64,000 nt of DNA from Excoecaria cochinchinensis (taxonomy: Eukaryota; Streptophyta; Magnoliopsida; Malpighiales; Euphorbiaceae): positions 2,566,001 through 2,630,000 of the forward strand of contig CANTUQ010000106.1 in NCBI GenBank assembly GCA_947683425.1, in the 5' to 3' direction. The stretch's first letter is position 1; the number at the start of each line of letters is the position of its first letter. Of this stretch, positions 1-11,300 are shown piece by piece. The notes beneath the pieces are model-generated. The model was not told the origin of the DNA. It ran no database searches and worked only from the letters and a program-made list of their open reading frames with translations. Both the position numbers and the translations under genes were made by a program.

Positions 1-464
1 TTCAATGCGGAGTACCCCACCACCGCCAAAATCGAACTCCAAGAAAAAGGGTAAATTTCTTTATTTCTTGTTCTTGCATTTTAATTTATTTCTTATTATT
101 TGCTTTGTTGCAGCTATGAAGAGGAATTCTCATCCTAGCTTAGCCGAGATTATTAAGGCAAAAAGCCAGAGGAAGCCAATCTGTTAGTGTGGCAGCTGAG
201 GCCAACCCAGCTACTCCAAATCCAAGCTCGCCCATTCTTCCACCAAGCTCAAATGTCCCAGCTTGGAGCCCCAGATCGACTACTGCGGCTCCAATGCTCG
301 TTCCTATAGTGGTAGCCGATAGCTCTCCCCAGTCAGCACCTACACGGGCTACTACCTTTGAACTTTCTTTCGAGAATAGGGAACAAGCATATACTCCTGA
401 TCCTAAATTAAGGGCAGAAGAACTGAAGACTCTTGCCAAAGACATTCGTAAGTTCTGGCAATGA
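1..464 (+). pseudogene. Antisense additional ORF of the outer Tat element, 5' part
   Basis: A proline/serine/alanine-rich coding remnant: residues from about position 5 read MRSTPPPPKSNSKKKG, then a GT...TTGTTGCAG intron-like gap (about 52-114), then a second segment with a frameshift or stop near 186 before an A/P/S-rich stretch ending near 446 at a GTAAGT donor-like site. The 3' part resumes at about 58602 on the far side of the nest. Tat-lineage Ty3/gypsy elements often carry an extra ORF antisense to pol between pol and the 3' LTR (family knowledge), and this fits because pol of the outer element is on the minus strand. The product's function is unknown. The frame is broken, so this is a pseudogene; intron borders are inferred. 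Confidence 0.5.
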
Positions 465-552
465 TAGGGAAAATCCTGGTCAAAGGAGGATCCTGACTTC
501 ACAACTTTCGTTCATCAAACCGCTTGTATACCATTGGAAGCCACACCTCTGC
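465..552 (+). other. Intron-like tail of outer element up to the Ogre insertion site
   Basis: Non-coding sequence after a GTAAGT donor-like site. It ends in TCTGC (548-552), which recurs at 58471-58475 immediately after the far LTR. Sequence continuity across the nest is therefore 552 to 58476. Confidence 0.6.
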
Positions 553-3072
553 TGTGACGCGCGCGATCCAAACTTGGCCCACTTTAAGGGTCCGAGAAGG
601 GTTTGCGTCATTTGATTTTGGGTAACACGAGATATTTTGGAATTCGTTACCCAATAGAATATTGAAAAGTTCATCTAATCCCATTTAGTCACTTTTGAGA
701 TTTTTTTGGAGTCGCCACCCAATTTACAAGAAATTGGAAAATGTCACCTAACCTCGGGGGTCTTAAACTAGAGAAAGTATTCATAACTTCACTCTTATTA
801 ATACCTTAAGTTAAGTTATAAATGAATTTTTAACAACTGAAATTTCATCTCTCATCTCACGTGATCATGCAGTAGAATTAAAGTGTATTTCAAGCATTTT
901 AGGAAAGTAGTAAAAAAAGCGATAAAGAAAGCGGTAAAAATTACAAGTGAAAATATGGGACAAAACAATCCCCCAAAATAAAAAAAGGCATAAATAAATG
1001 AATAAAATTAATAAAATTATCCCAAAATTAATTACAAGGGCCCAAAATGAATAAATAAATAAATACTACTCAAAAGAATAAATAAAATAATATAAATCAG
1101 ACATAAATCGGGACATTTATTAGTGTTTAAGAACATTGGTTCCATTTTCTTAACTCAAAAATTGGAGAATTATTTTTGGGTATTGATTGAAAAAACCGGG
1201 ATGAGTGATCCAATTTTATGAAGATTAATTCTCTATTTGAAAGTGATATTTTATGGGATAAAATTCGAACATTGGTCCCATTTTATTAATAAAAATCTCA
1301 ATTTAAATTATTGTAAAAAACATGATTTTCTATAATATAAACGAATTTAAAATACATTTTACATACAACATAAAACAATAAAATAAAGAAAATACAACAA
1401 TTAAAAATGCAAACCCAAATTCTGAAGGTTTCCAAATCCCTTGACTCTCCAGGTTGCCCAAGAATATTTCCCTCAAAGCAAAATAAGGAAATTCGATGGA
1501 CAAACAAAAAAAGCAAAAAATACAAAAACGATATTAGTAAATCAAACCAAATGCATAAAATATAACATAATGGAAATAAATAATTAAACGAAATAAATAA
1601 ATAACAATAATAATTAGGAAAAAGTATTTGCGATTAAAAAAAATAAAAGAAAAAATAATATTTGATAAAAAATAGTGGACAAAAAGCCTAAATATTATTA
1701 CAAAGATAAGAGTCAAACATACCAAAAATATGCTATAGCAAAAATAAGCAATTAAATAAAGTGAATATAGTGAACAATTGAAATTGAGAACAATGACAAT
1801 TAGGGTAAAAAATGGGAATTAATAAACAATAATAATAATAAAGGACAGAAATAAACAAAGATAAAATTAGTATTAAATATTTTATCCGGCTTGACCTACG
1901 TCTCATGCATCATGCCAATTGATTAACCTAAATTAATTTCAATTATTAACAAACAATATATGAATTAATAATAAACCAACGACAAACATGTTGCAGCATA
2001 CTAACAATAATTAATGACTAAAGATATTAAAAGCGGACGACAATAGATAAATTGATTATAGACAACAGTAAACAAGTTGATAATAAACACAACAAATGAA
2101 TATACAAATGAATTAATGATGGCAAACGAAAAAATAGTATTGATAATAACAGTAAATAAATAGATAACAAACAACAAATAACTTAATAATAAAGACTAGA
2201 TTAAAAAATTACAATGAACGAATTAATAATAAACAACAACGAATAAAATGGGGGAAACACAAAGTTTGGCTCTAGCCCGAAAATTTACTCTCAGAGGTTT
2301 GATTATGGCTACAAAAAGTAGAACGTGACGATTTTTTCCTGGATTGCTTGGAAAAAGATGAAAAGAAATCAAAATGACTATTTCAAAAATTCTTTGTTTT
2401 TGGAAAAATTAAATCGCAAGAATTGAATTCCAAACGCAAAGAATTAATTTTTTTTGACTCAAGAACAATTTAGAAATATTTTTAAAGAGAAAATCATTTT
2501 GAAAGCCAAAAGAATTTACTCTCAAAATTTTATTTATAATTATATTTGCCGTTTTTGTCTCCCCCTCTTCACTGTTCTATCTTTTCTTTTTATATTAGGT
2601 TTTTGGAAGCATTTTAATCCCAATAAAATTCTTGTTTATCCTTGAAAATTAACTCTATCCTTTTACAAATGGGAAAAAGAGTTTTAATTGAATTGAAACT
2701 AAAATTAAAAACCATAAAAAATCGAAAAAAATTGAGTTCTGACGAAGGTAAGAGACGTGCGATGTGCGCCCTCACGCAGGGGGCCGCACGTCGCCCGCGC
2801 GACGTTCGCCCTCACGCGAGAGGCCGCACGCTGCACGCAAGTGTCGCGGCTCGCGGGTGCTGCCCACAGGCGCACGCTGCCTGCAGGAGCCGCTTCGCGC
2901 GGCGATAGGTCACCGAAAACCCGAAAAAACCCTAATAATAATAATAATTTTTATTTAAAAAGAAAGGCTTCGACAAGAAAATCATCACTTCTAACTATTT
3001 TGCTCGTGAATAAGCATCATTTTCATCACTGGGTAACCTTGGTCTGAGCTGTTTCAGGATTCAGTGTCTACA
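553..3072 (-). repeat. Left (3') LTR of the Ogre/Tat-type element
   Basis: 2520 bp starting TGTGACGCGCG and ending GTCTACA. It is mostly AT-rich and contains the GAGTCGCCACC motif near 710 that is common in Ogre-type LTRs. It aligns along its whole length with 21495-21594, 39950-41492 and 57576-58470. No real ORF; the small ORFs here are chance. Confidence 0.9.
2745..2910. other. GC-rich island in the Ogre LTR
   Basis: A block rich in CGCGCG, GCCGCACG and CACGCGAG inside an otherwise very AT-rich LTR. The equivalent block in the right LTR is 58130-58310. Given the minus orientation it lies about 160-330 bp from the LTR 5' end, i.e. in U3. Overlapping ORFs in several frames are a by-product of GC content. 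Confidence 0.6.
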
Positions 3073-3088
3073 GTTGCCCCCATTTTTG
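3073..3088 (-). promoter_or_regulatory. Polypurine tract of the Ogre/Tat-type element
   Basis: The + strand reads GTTGCCCCCATTTTTG, so the minus (sense) strand is CAAAAATGGGGGCAAC directly abutting the 3' LTR start TGTAGACAC. This is the expected PPT position for plus-strand priming. About 105 bp of non-coding sequence separates it from nested Athila A. Confidence 0.8.
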
Positions 3089-3197
3089 AAAAACGTAATG
3101 CATGGGTGCCTAGGTGAACCAAAACTCAAAGAAATAAAGAAGAGATGTGTACCTGAGGCAGTTGTCTTTCCCGTCTGAATGAAGTTATTGGGGTAGT

Positions 3198-4792
3198 TGA
3201 CGGGTACTCAGCAAGTGTACTGAATCGGCAAGTAATATAGTGGAATATAATTAAGACCACAAGTTATCGAACCCAAGGGACTGTGTTGTGCAAGTGTTTG
3301 ACAATTAATTGTATGCTAAAGAATTCCCAATATTTTTTTGATGTGGTGATTGTTTAACTCAGAAAAATCAATAATCTAACTGATGATATTAATATCTAAG
3401 AATATTAACGAAATAATAATACAGCAATTTGATAAAATGACTAAGAGATCTTGCTAAGGAATACCCATTCTCCCCAATAATATCATGTGAATAATTGATT
3501 CAACAAATTCATATACAATCAGTGAATAATCTAGCCTGTACCATAGCTTGCCTTTCGGATCCAGCTTCTCTAAAATATGCACTTACCAATCCGGATTCAG
3601 CACATAAATTAGCATTATTACAGATCTTAAGTTCTAAGTTAAATAATCTTACCATTACGGATTCAGATATCAAACTCATTTATCTTCCACCATTCTGAAC
3701 CTATTGAAATAAACATTCACAGATTTTAACTACCAATTTGGATTCATCAAATCAATGAAAGTTGATTAAAATAGAACAGAACATGTGTACGTATTTATGG
3801 GCTAATTGCAATCAAAGTTTATCTTGGTAGATCTCCCCTTAACTTGCATTCAAACCAGCAACAACAAATAAAATCAGAGAATGTAAAACTGAAGTATATG
3901 CATAATACAATCCATACAAAATTATTCACATGATTTACTGGGGAATTAAGGCATCCCCTAACAAGAAATAAAATTACTCACTCATATTTGAAATAAAGAC
4001 TGAATTAAATAGAGAGAAATTGATATTACCCATTTGAATCTGAAAATGAAATTCGTACAATAATAAAATTGATGTTCTTCCCGTTTGATCTATTCTCAAA
4101 ACTTCAAAAATAAATAAGAAAATCTCCCTTTATTCCCCTCAGAATTAAAATAACCACAGCTTACATTAAAATTCTAAGATGATACTTTTAAAATCTAACT
4201 CTCAAGTTGCAGAAAAAATCTTCTTTTTTTTCATTCCAGAAAAATCCCATCGACCCCTTTCCAATCTAACTTCAGTCCCTAAATAACCGTTCAAAGTTCA
4301 AAGTCAAAAAGTGGCCTTCAGAGTCTTTGATTTTGTGCAGATTTGGTTCAAAACTCTGTTACACGGCGGTATGATAGTCTCTAACCGCCGTGTAACATGC
4401 CTCTGGTCAATAATCTTGACATTTTGCTCCCTTGTCCAGTGCCGCAATTTCTGGAAATTTTACGCCTCACACGGCGGTATGAGACTTCCATACCGCCGTG
4501 TGACAACTTACGTAAGGGATGATTCTCGTGGTACACGACGGTATGATTCTTCCTTACCGCCGTGTACTGCCCTTCTGATGCTCTCTTTTATTTGCGTTTC
4601 ACACGGCGGTGAGGAAGAACCTTACCGCCGTGTAAGATACCTAAAAATGCTCAAAAATAACACAAAATCTCACTTTAGTATATCAGACAACATCTAATAA
4701 AATTTTAACAAGAATATACTGAAATAGGAACTTCTAAACTCAATAGCAAGCTAGAAATTTATATAAAAACAACATTTAATTTAAACTTATCA
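3198..4792 (-). repeat. Left (3') LTR of Athila A
   Basis: 1595 bp, TGACGGGTACTC...AAACTTATCA. It contains four ACACGGCGGT-type palindromes at 4358-4633 in the U3 half. ORFs here that read HGG..YRRV repeats are artefacts of those palindromes. The rest is AT-rich non-coding. Confidence 0.93.
4358..4633. repeat. Palindrome array A1 (4 units) in the left LTR of Athila A
   Basis: Units: 4358-4396 (13-bp perfect arms GTTACACGGCGGT), 4467-4503 (15-bp arms TCACACGGCGGTATG), 4531-4567 (13-bp arms, one mismatch) and 4601-4633 (arms of about 14 bp with one G:U-type pair). Loops of 5-13 nt differ between units. Centres are about 4377, 4485, 4549 and 4617. Relative to the sense LTR start the array lies 160-435 nt in. 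Confidence 0.95.
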
Positions 4793-4832
4793 AAATACCC
4801 CACACTTAGCTTTTGCTCGTCCTCGAGTAAAA
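4793..4832 (-). promoter_or_regulatory. Athila A PPT plus adjacent hairpin
   Basis: The + strand has AAAATACCCCACACTTAG, i.e. sense CTAAGTGTGGGGTATTTT abutting the 3' LTR: the PPT. Beside it is the hairpin TTTGCTCG-TCCT-CGAGTAAA (about 4812-4831). The same pairing of hairpin and G-run occurs after ORF1 at 6379-6414 and in Athila B and D. Confidence 0.7.
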
Positions 4833-6376
4833 TAACTCTTCAATTCCAACTATCTCAATTTTCAAGCAGGAAATTGGAAATTCAGAATACTAAGCAAACA
4901 CTTAGTAAATTCCACTTTAGAGTAATTCTTACTCAAACAAGTTTCAAAAGAAGAAAATACAATCGAATTTCTGATGTGTGTGTGTGCAAAGGCCAAAACC
5001 AATGTTTTAATATTTTTCAAAACTTAAAACTTCCAGTATCAATCAATCGAGAGCATATTAAATCAGTACATAAATGTACTTCTGGTTTCTTACTTGAAAC
5101 TCTAGAAACACCATAGGCCTCTCCTTTAGTACCGGAACCCGAAGGTCATCTCCACTGAACAAACTAAAACATAAACATGATCATTAGGTCTTAAGCAGGT
5201 TGTAATGTATGGTTCAATCGGTGATGGCTAACAAGAGAAGTTTAGGAAATCAAATGAAGATTCAGCCACTCTACCAACTAACACTGCTACCCAAAAATTT
5301 TCATCACCTACTTCCAATCTATCAACAATTGCCAAGACTTAGCTATTTCCCAAATATGAAAAAATTTTTATCACCAGAGAAATAATATGATACAATTTCT
5401 TTCTCAGTCCCTATTATACCCCAATATTGTCTTCTAATAGAGGATACCCCACACTTGAATTATACTCAGAATTAATTTTTATTTTATTTTTATTTTTATT
5501 TTTATTTTTTTATTTTATTTTATTTTATTTTTAATTTTTAATTGCACTTAGTGGGATACTTATATCCTCTATTTTCTTGCAACTTACTTGTCAAGCAATA
5601 TCCCAAAATTCTTTAATTTTTCTTACCCATTTATTTACTACTAAACACCTTATTTCAACTTTCAATATCTTCCCAACCCAATCCTAGAGTGGCCAATTCT
5701 TAGAAGGGATAGGCAAAAACATTTAAGTTAAATGGCATATTAAGTGTGTAACAAGAAAAATTTCAGAGTACGCTTTTAGCATACCAATTCAGCTCAATGG
5801 GCTAGCAATGGAAAATTAATTCACTAGGTGGGATAAAGTTTATTTTAAGTAGCTTCTCAAAAGAACTAATGCCTAAATCATGTCAACATTTATGCCTTAA
5901 TTGCTATATCGTTTCGAAGGGCAATGAGGAAGGTTCTAGTGTTCTAAAAATTTTATGATCAAAAGATTTCATGCTGGTTTTTCTTTACTTGTAAAAACTG
6001 GCCTAAGTGCATAATTCATGGAAATTGCAATTGTATATTTCTACTTTGAAAATTGTTAAGAAAAATAACTTTAAGACAGAATCTTACTCTCTTGTCGACT
6101 AAGTGCTCTGAATGACCTTTTTAAGATTAACAATTGAGCTGGAATATCAACTTAAAAATTTGTTAAGCTAAGCATGAGTCAAATTGATGAGCTTAAATCA
6201 CAAAATAAAACTTAAACAACTAATAAAACTTAAACAACTAACTAAAGAAATCATTATCAAAAAGCAGAAAATATAACTTGTAAAATATAAAAGCAAAAGA
6301 AACAAAAGAAATAATAAACTTAAACTTACTACAGTACTGCAGGGTTAGTCACATCACATCAAAGTTACACAAACTA
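4833..6376 (-). other. 3' non-coding region of Athila A
   Basis: About 1.5 kb without coding content, between ORF1 and the PPT. It includes a T/A low-complexity tract (about 5475-5545) and blocks (for example GCCTCTCCTTTAGTACCGGA near 5116 and GTACGCTTTTAGCATACCA near 5768) that recur in Athila B and, more diverged, in the Ogre-type element at 18540-19260. Confidence 0.7.
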
Positions 6377-6378
6377 GC

Positions 6379-6414
6379 TACCCCACACATAAAAACTTGC
6401 TGTCCCCAGCAAGT
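6379..6414 (-). promoter_or_regulatory. Internal PPT-like G-run plus hairpin after ORF1 of Athila A
   Basis: The + strand TACCCCACACAT is followed by the perfect hairpin ACTTGCTG-TCCC-CAGCAAGT (6395-6414), about 60 bp past the ORF1 stop. It mirrors the PPT/hairpin next to the 3' LTR. Possible second plus-strand priming site; function is inferred. Confidence 0.55.
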
Positions 6415-6476
6415 GATTCAAACAACCAAAAATAACAAAAGAAACAAAATAAAAGATCAGATAACTTCCCAGAAAA

Positions 6477-7772
6477 TCAGTCATGTGGAGGTGGTGGCGG
6501 AGGAAAACGATCTCTCATGGTCTGATAAAACTGCTCCTGCTCCTGTCGAGAGAGATACATGGAATGCTCCAGCCTTGACAGACTCTGTGCTTGCAAAGCT
6601 AACTGCTGCTCATGCATATCTAATCGTCCCATAAGCTGAACATGTTCAGCATGGGTATCCTCCATGAAGCTCTCCCACTGATCTAAGCGAGAATTGATTT
6701 GAGCCTGTCCAGTCTGCAAAGCCTCAAAATGGGCAGTAAACTAGGAAAAATCATAGGCTGGCATGGCTGGGGCGGGTCCTGCAGCAGCTGCACCTGTAGC
6801 CTCCTCTGGCTGCTCATCCTCTTCCTCTGCCCCTTCTACGGGCAACTGTACTCGGCCCCTTTCAATGAGGCGCAAGTATTCGTCCCTTGTGGACAATCGG
6901 ACTTGTTCATGAAACTGATGATCATCCACAATAATCCTTAAATTCTTCAACATCCTGAAATCCAGTAAATTGCTATCTCCCAAATCTGGTCCCAACGAGC
7001 TGAGGCCTACTCTCTTAGCTAATACCGTGACCACCCATCCGATCGCGATCTTCTTTACCTTCTTTGGATTAGCCTGCAAGTCTTCAAACTTCTTCCATAA
7101 AAAATAAGCGCCATTTAATGGGATCTGGTGGATCATGCAATGCAGAAATAATGCCTCAGCCTGGTTCACCACTCCAGCTGCTTCAATGTGTCCATAGAAA
7201 GAAAGGGCGAAAAATCGATGTAAAATCCTCAAGGCATGATCCCTCAGATGGTGTGCCTTGGACTGCCCAGTGACATATTGTGTGGCGGTTACTGGATCGC
7301 GGATTGTGGCCCACACTGTCTGCTTATTCAAGTCGGGCAGGTGTCTAGCTCCATCCAATGGAAAACCCAAGGCATCTGCGAATTCATTAAAGGTTAGAGT
7401 GTGTTTTCTCTTGTTTAACCAGAATGTTACCTCCCCGGGGTCCTCCTCATCATCATTATCAATCTTGCAATCTACAGTGGCCAGAAAATCCCTTGTCAAT
7501 TTCGGATGAACTCGCTCCCTTTTCTGAAAGAAGTCTGTCCATCCTATCCCCTCAATCAAATTATTGATTTCTTCATTTATCCCCAATGTCCTTAGTGCAT
7601 CAAAATCAATAAATGTAGAAGGTAGGAAAGTTGCCTCTGTTAGACATTCGTATGCAGTATGGCACCTTGTAGGGACCCATGATGGTATTGAGCTATTCTG
7701 AGAGGAGGATGCCTGATCCGTTCTTGATCTTTTTGGAGCCATTGAATTGAAGAATGAAGACTTGATGTGCAA
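6477..7772 (-). pseudogene. Env-like ORF1 (Athila ORF1 family), Athila A copy
   Basis: 432 codons in one frame with a single TAG stop near 6738-6740 after 343 codons. The natural start is probably the second Met (MAPKRSR...), preceded by a leader ending TTCAATTCA. The body carries the plant-specific region found downstream of pol in Athila elements, including WATIRDPVTATQYVTG, KAHHLRDHALRILHRFF and NPKKVKKIAIG. A glutamate-rich linker and a predicted coiled coil follow, ending in a run of six prolines. This ORF is conventionally called env-like in Athila, but I see no convincing signal peptide or transmembrane segment. It shares the block layout of the intact copy in Athila B (27991-29189). 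The single stop suggests recent inactivation. Confidence 0.85.
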
Positions 7773-7911
7773 AAGCTAGGGTTAGAATCGAATTTTACCA
7801 CTTGAAAATGTTGGTCGCAGATCTTGGGTTAAAGGGATATGAGAGAGCAAAGTTCCGTTTTTAAAAAAAAATTCGGCAAAAGAAACTGATGACAGGGGTT
7901 TTTTAAAAATA
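7773..7911 (-). promoter_or_regulatory. Candidate internal promoter/leader of ORF1, Athila A
   Basis: Sense-strand TTTTTAAAAAACCCC (about 7895-7911) lies just downstream of palindrome array A2, followed by a pyrimidine-rich leader with CCCTAGCTTTTGCACATC before the ORF1 start. The same order (palindromes, TTTTTAAAACCCC, leader, ORF1) occurs in Athila B near 30108-30125. Promoter activity is inferred. Confidence 0.4.
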
Positions 7912-7924
7912 GGGTTTAACGTGT

Positions 7925-8173
7925 TACACGGCGGTATGATAATTCCATACCGCCGTGTACAACGTGACTGCAAATGGGGATTTGAAATTTTCTTCTTACA
8001 CGGCGGTATTCTAATTCCATACCGCCGTGTAAAAACACCACTGGAACTTCGTTATCTTAAATCCCGATTTACACGGCGGTATGAGGATGCCTCACCGCCG
8101 TGTAAAACGCCACTGTCCTAGTTATGAAAATGCTCGTTTCACACGGCGGTATGATGGGGCCTCACCGCCGTGT
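7925..8173. repeat. Palindrome array A2 (4 units) between pol and ORF1 of Athila A
   Basis: Units 7925-7959, 7996-8032, 8068-8106 and 8141-8173, arms ACACGGCGGT(AT) / (AT)ACCGCCGTGT of 10-14 bp. Centres are about 7942, 8014, 8087 and 8157, a spacing of 70-73 bp. Spacers share only a weak AAC.CCACTG remnant, so these are diverged tandem units of about 72 bp in which the palindrome is the conserved part. Confidence 0.95.
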
Positions 8174-8375
8174 AAAACAAGTTTTTGAGAACAACTAACC
8201 CTTTAACTCCAAAACATTTTTACATTACGTTTCAAAAATCAACAGACCACTAAATAAAAATACAAATGACCTACAAACTAAAAATAACCAGTCTTAATAA
8301 ATTAAAACAAAAGAGAATAAGAATAGAAATTAATTTAGTTCTGATTTTTAGTCTCAGCTAGACTTTGAACTCACC

Positions 8376-11300
8376 TCACTCCTCGTCCAATAAAATAACC
8401 ACTGCTGCACCTTCAGTGTGGTTTTCAAAATAAGGTTTTAGCCGATGGCCATTTACCTTAAATTCCGTGCTCCCAGATTGTTTTCTGATCGTGATAGCTC
8501 CGAAGTCAGCCACATTTACCACTTCAAATGGTCCCGTCCACCGCGACTGCAATTTTCCAGGAAACAACCTTAATCGACTATTATACAATAGGACTTTCAT
8601 ACCTGGAGTGAATTCCTTTCTGATCAGTTTCTTGCCGTGCCATCTCTTCGTATTTTCCTTATACTTCTCCGCTTGTTGGTATGACCAATAGCGTATTTCT
8701 TCCAACTCATTCATCTGGAGAAGTCTCTTCTCACCTGCACTCTTAACATCAAAATTCAGAAACTTAGTTGCCCAATAAGCTTTGTGTTCAAGTTCGACAG
8801 GGAGATGGCATGACTTACCATAGACTAACTTAAACGGGGATAACCCTATAGGCGTTTTGAATGCGGTTCTATAGGCCCATAAAGCTTCATCCAGCCTCAA
8901 ATACCAATCCTTCCTAGATGAATTTACAGTCTTTTCTAGGATTGTTTTGAGTTCTCTATTAGAAACCTCAACCTGTCCATTTGCTTGAGCATGATATGGG
9001 GTGGTAATTTTGTGCCTCACGCCAAATTTTTTTCAATAGGGCAGTAAATTGATGATTAACAAAGTGTCTGCCCCCATCACTAATTATGGCCCTTGGCGTG
9101 CCAAACCTAGTGAAAATGTTCCTCCTAAGGAATTCTAGTACAATTTTGGCATCGCATGTCTTAGTAGCTATGGCTTCTACCCACTTACTCACATAATCCA
9201 CAGCCACTAATATATACTCAAACCCAAAGGATATTGGAAAAGGTCCCATGAAATCTATCCCCCACACATCAAATAATTCCACTTCAAGCATATTGGTTAA
9301 CGGCATTTCATCTTTCTTAGAAATATTTCCTACCCGTTGACATCTATCACATGTTTTCACAAAACTTTGAACATCTTTAAACATGGTAGGCCAATAAAAA
9401 CCAGAAGATAAAATTTTTGATACCGTCCGGTTTGGTCCATGATGTCCACCAGCTTCTCCACTATGACAGGCTGTGATAATCTCACCTTTCTCCTCATCTG
9501 GAATACATCTTCTCAGCACTTGATCTGCACACAAACGAAATAGATAAGGGTCATCCCAAAGATAATGCTTTGCATCAGCCTTTAACTTCTTTTTCTGCTG
9601 CCATGTGAAATCCTTAGGCATAAATCCCCCTGCGAGAAAATTAGCTAAATTAGCAAACCAAGGAACAAAAATCTCATTTTCAAACAAAGCACAAATATGT
9701 TCATCAGGGAATAAATCTGAAATCTCCCCTTTCTCAATGTGAGCATTTTCCAGTCTTGACAAATGGTCTGCTACAAAGTTTTCTGCTCCCTTCTTATCTT
9801 TAATTTCTAGTTCGAATTCTTGCAGTAGAAGTACCCATCTGATCAGTCTTGGTTTGGATTCCTTCTTTGCAAATAGGCGCCTCAAGGCAGCATGGTCAGA
9901 CCACACCACAATTCTTGCTCCCAGCAAATATTGCCTGAATTTTTCGAATGCATACACAATTGCAAGAAGTTCCTTCTCCGTTGTGGTGTAATTCATTTGA
10001 GCTCCTGTCAAAATGTGACTTGCATAATAAACCGTACAAAATACCTTTTCTCTTCGCTGCCCAAGTACTGCACCAACTGCAAAATCACTAGCGTCACACA
10101 TCAATTCAAAAGGCAAATTCCAATCCGGAGAAACAATCACCGGGGCTGAAATGAGCCTCCGTTTCAAAGTCTGAAAAGCCAGCATACATTCATCGTCAAA
10201 ATTAAATGGAGCATCTTTCATCAACAAATTTGATAAAGGTTTAGCAATTTTTGAAAAATCTTTGATAAACCGGCGGTAGAATCCTGCATGTCCCAAGAAA
10301 CTTCTAATGCCTTTCACACTAGTTGGGGGTGGTAACTTTTCTATCACCTCTACCTTTGCCTTGTCAACTTCTATCCCCTTCTCAGAAATTTTGTGCCCAA
10401 GCACAATGCCTTCCCTTACCATGAAATGACATTTTTCCCAATTCAGCACCAAGTTGGTCTTCTTACACCTTTCTAACACCAATTCTAAATGCCTAAGGCA
10501 GCTCTTAAAATGACTCCCATAAATGGTAAAATCGTCCATGAACACCTCCATAAATTTCTCTATGAAGTCATGAAAAATTGCCATCATACACCGCTGAAAT
10601 GTAGCCGGTGCGTTGCACAGCCCGAAGGGCATTCTCCTGTATGCAAATGTGCCATAGGGACAGGTAAATGTAGTCTTTTCTTGATCTTCTGGAGCTATGG
10701 GTATTTGCATGTAACCTGAATATCCATCTAAAAAACAATAGAATCCATTTCCTGCCAATCTTTCCAACATTTGGTCAATAAAAGGTAAAGGAAAATGATC
10801 CTTTCTGGTTGCATTATTTAACCTCCTGTAGTCTATGCATACTCTCCACCCTGTCACTGTGCGTGTGGGAATTAATTCATTTTTTTCGTTGGCTACAACT
10901 GTCATCCCTCCTTTCTTTGGTACACATTGGACTGGACTTATCCAATTGCTATCAGAAATGGGATAGATAATACCTGCATCAAGGAGCTTGAGTACCTCCT
11001 TTTTCACCACTTCTTGCATTGCTGGATTAAGCCGCCTTTGGGGTTGCACCACCGGTTTGAAGTCAGTTTCCATAAGTATCCGGTGCGTACAATAGCTGGG
11101 ACTGATTCCTTTTAAATCTGAAGTTGACCAGCCAATTGCTCCTTTATGCTTCTTGAGTACTTCAATAAGCATTTCTTCTTCCAAACCTATCAATAAAGAT
11201 GAAATAATTACTGGTTTTACATTATCTTCTAAAAATATATACTTTAAATGTGAAGGAAGAGGGTTAAGTTCAGAATGTATATCCCCCTTTTCCAGGTTCA

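Noticed and set aside
2642..3047. Overlapping Arg/Ala-rich ORFs in the Ogre LTR (also 58022-58484)
   Set aside because: Open only because of the GC-rich island; present in several frames and both strands.
4311..4697. 128-codon + strand ORF with HGG...YRRV repeats (and its twin at 14834-15220)
   Set aside because: Reading of the palindromes themselves, inside an LTR; no independent coding evidence.
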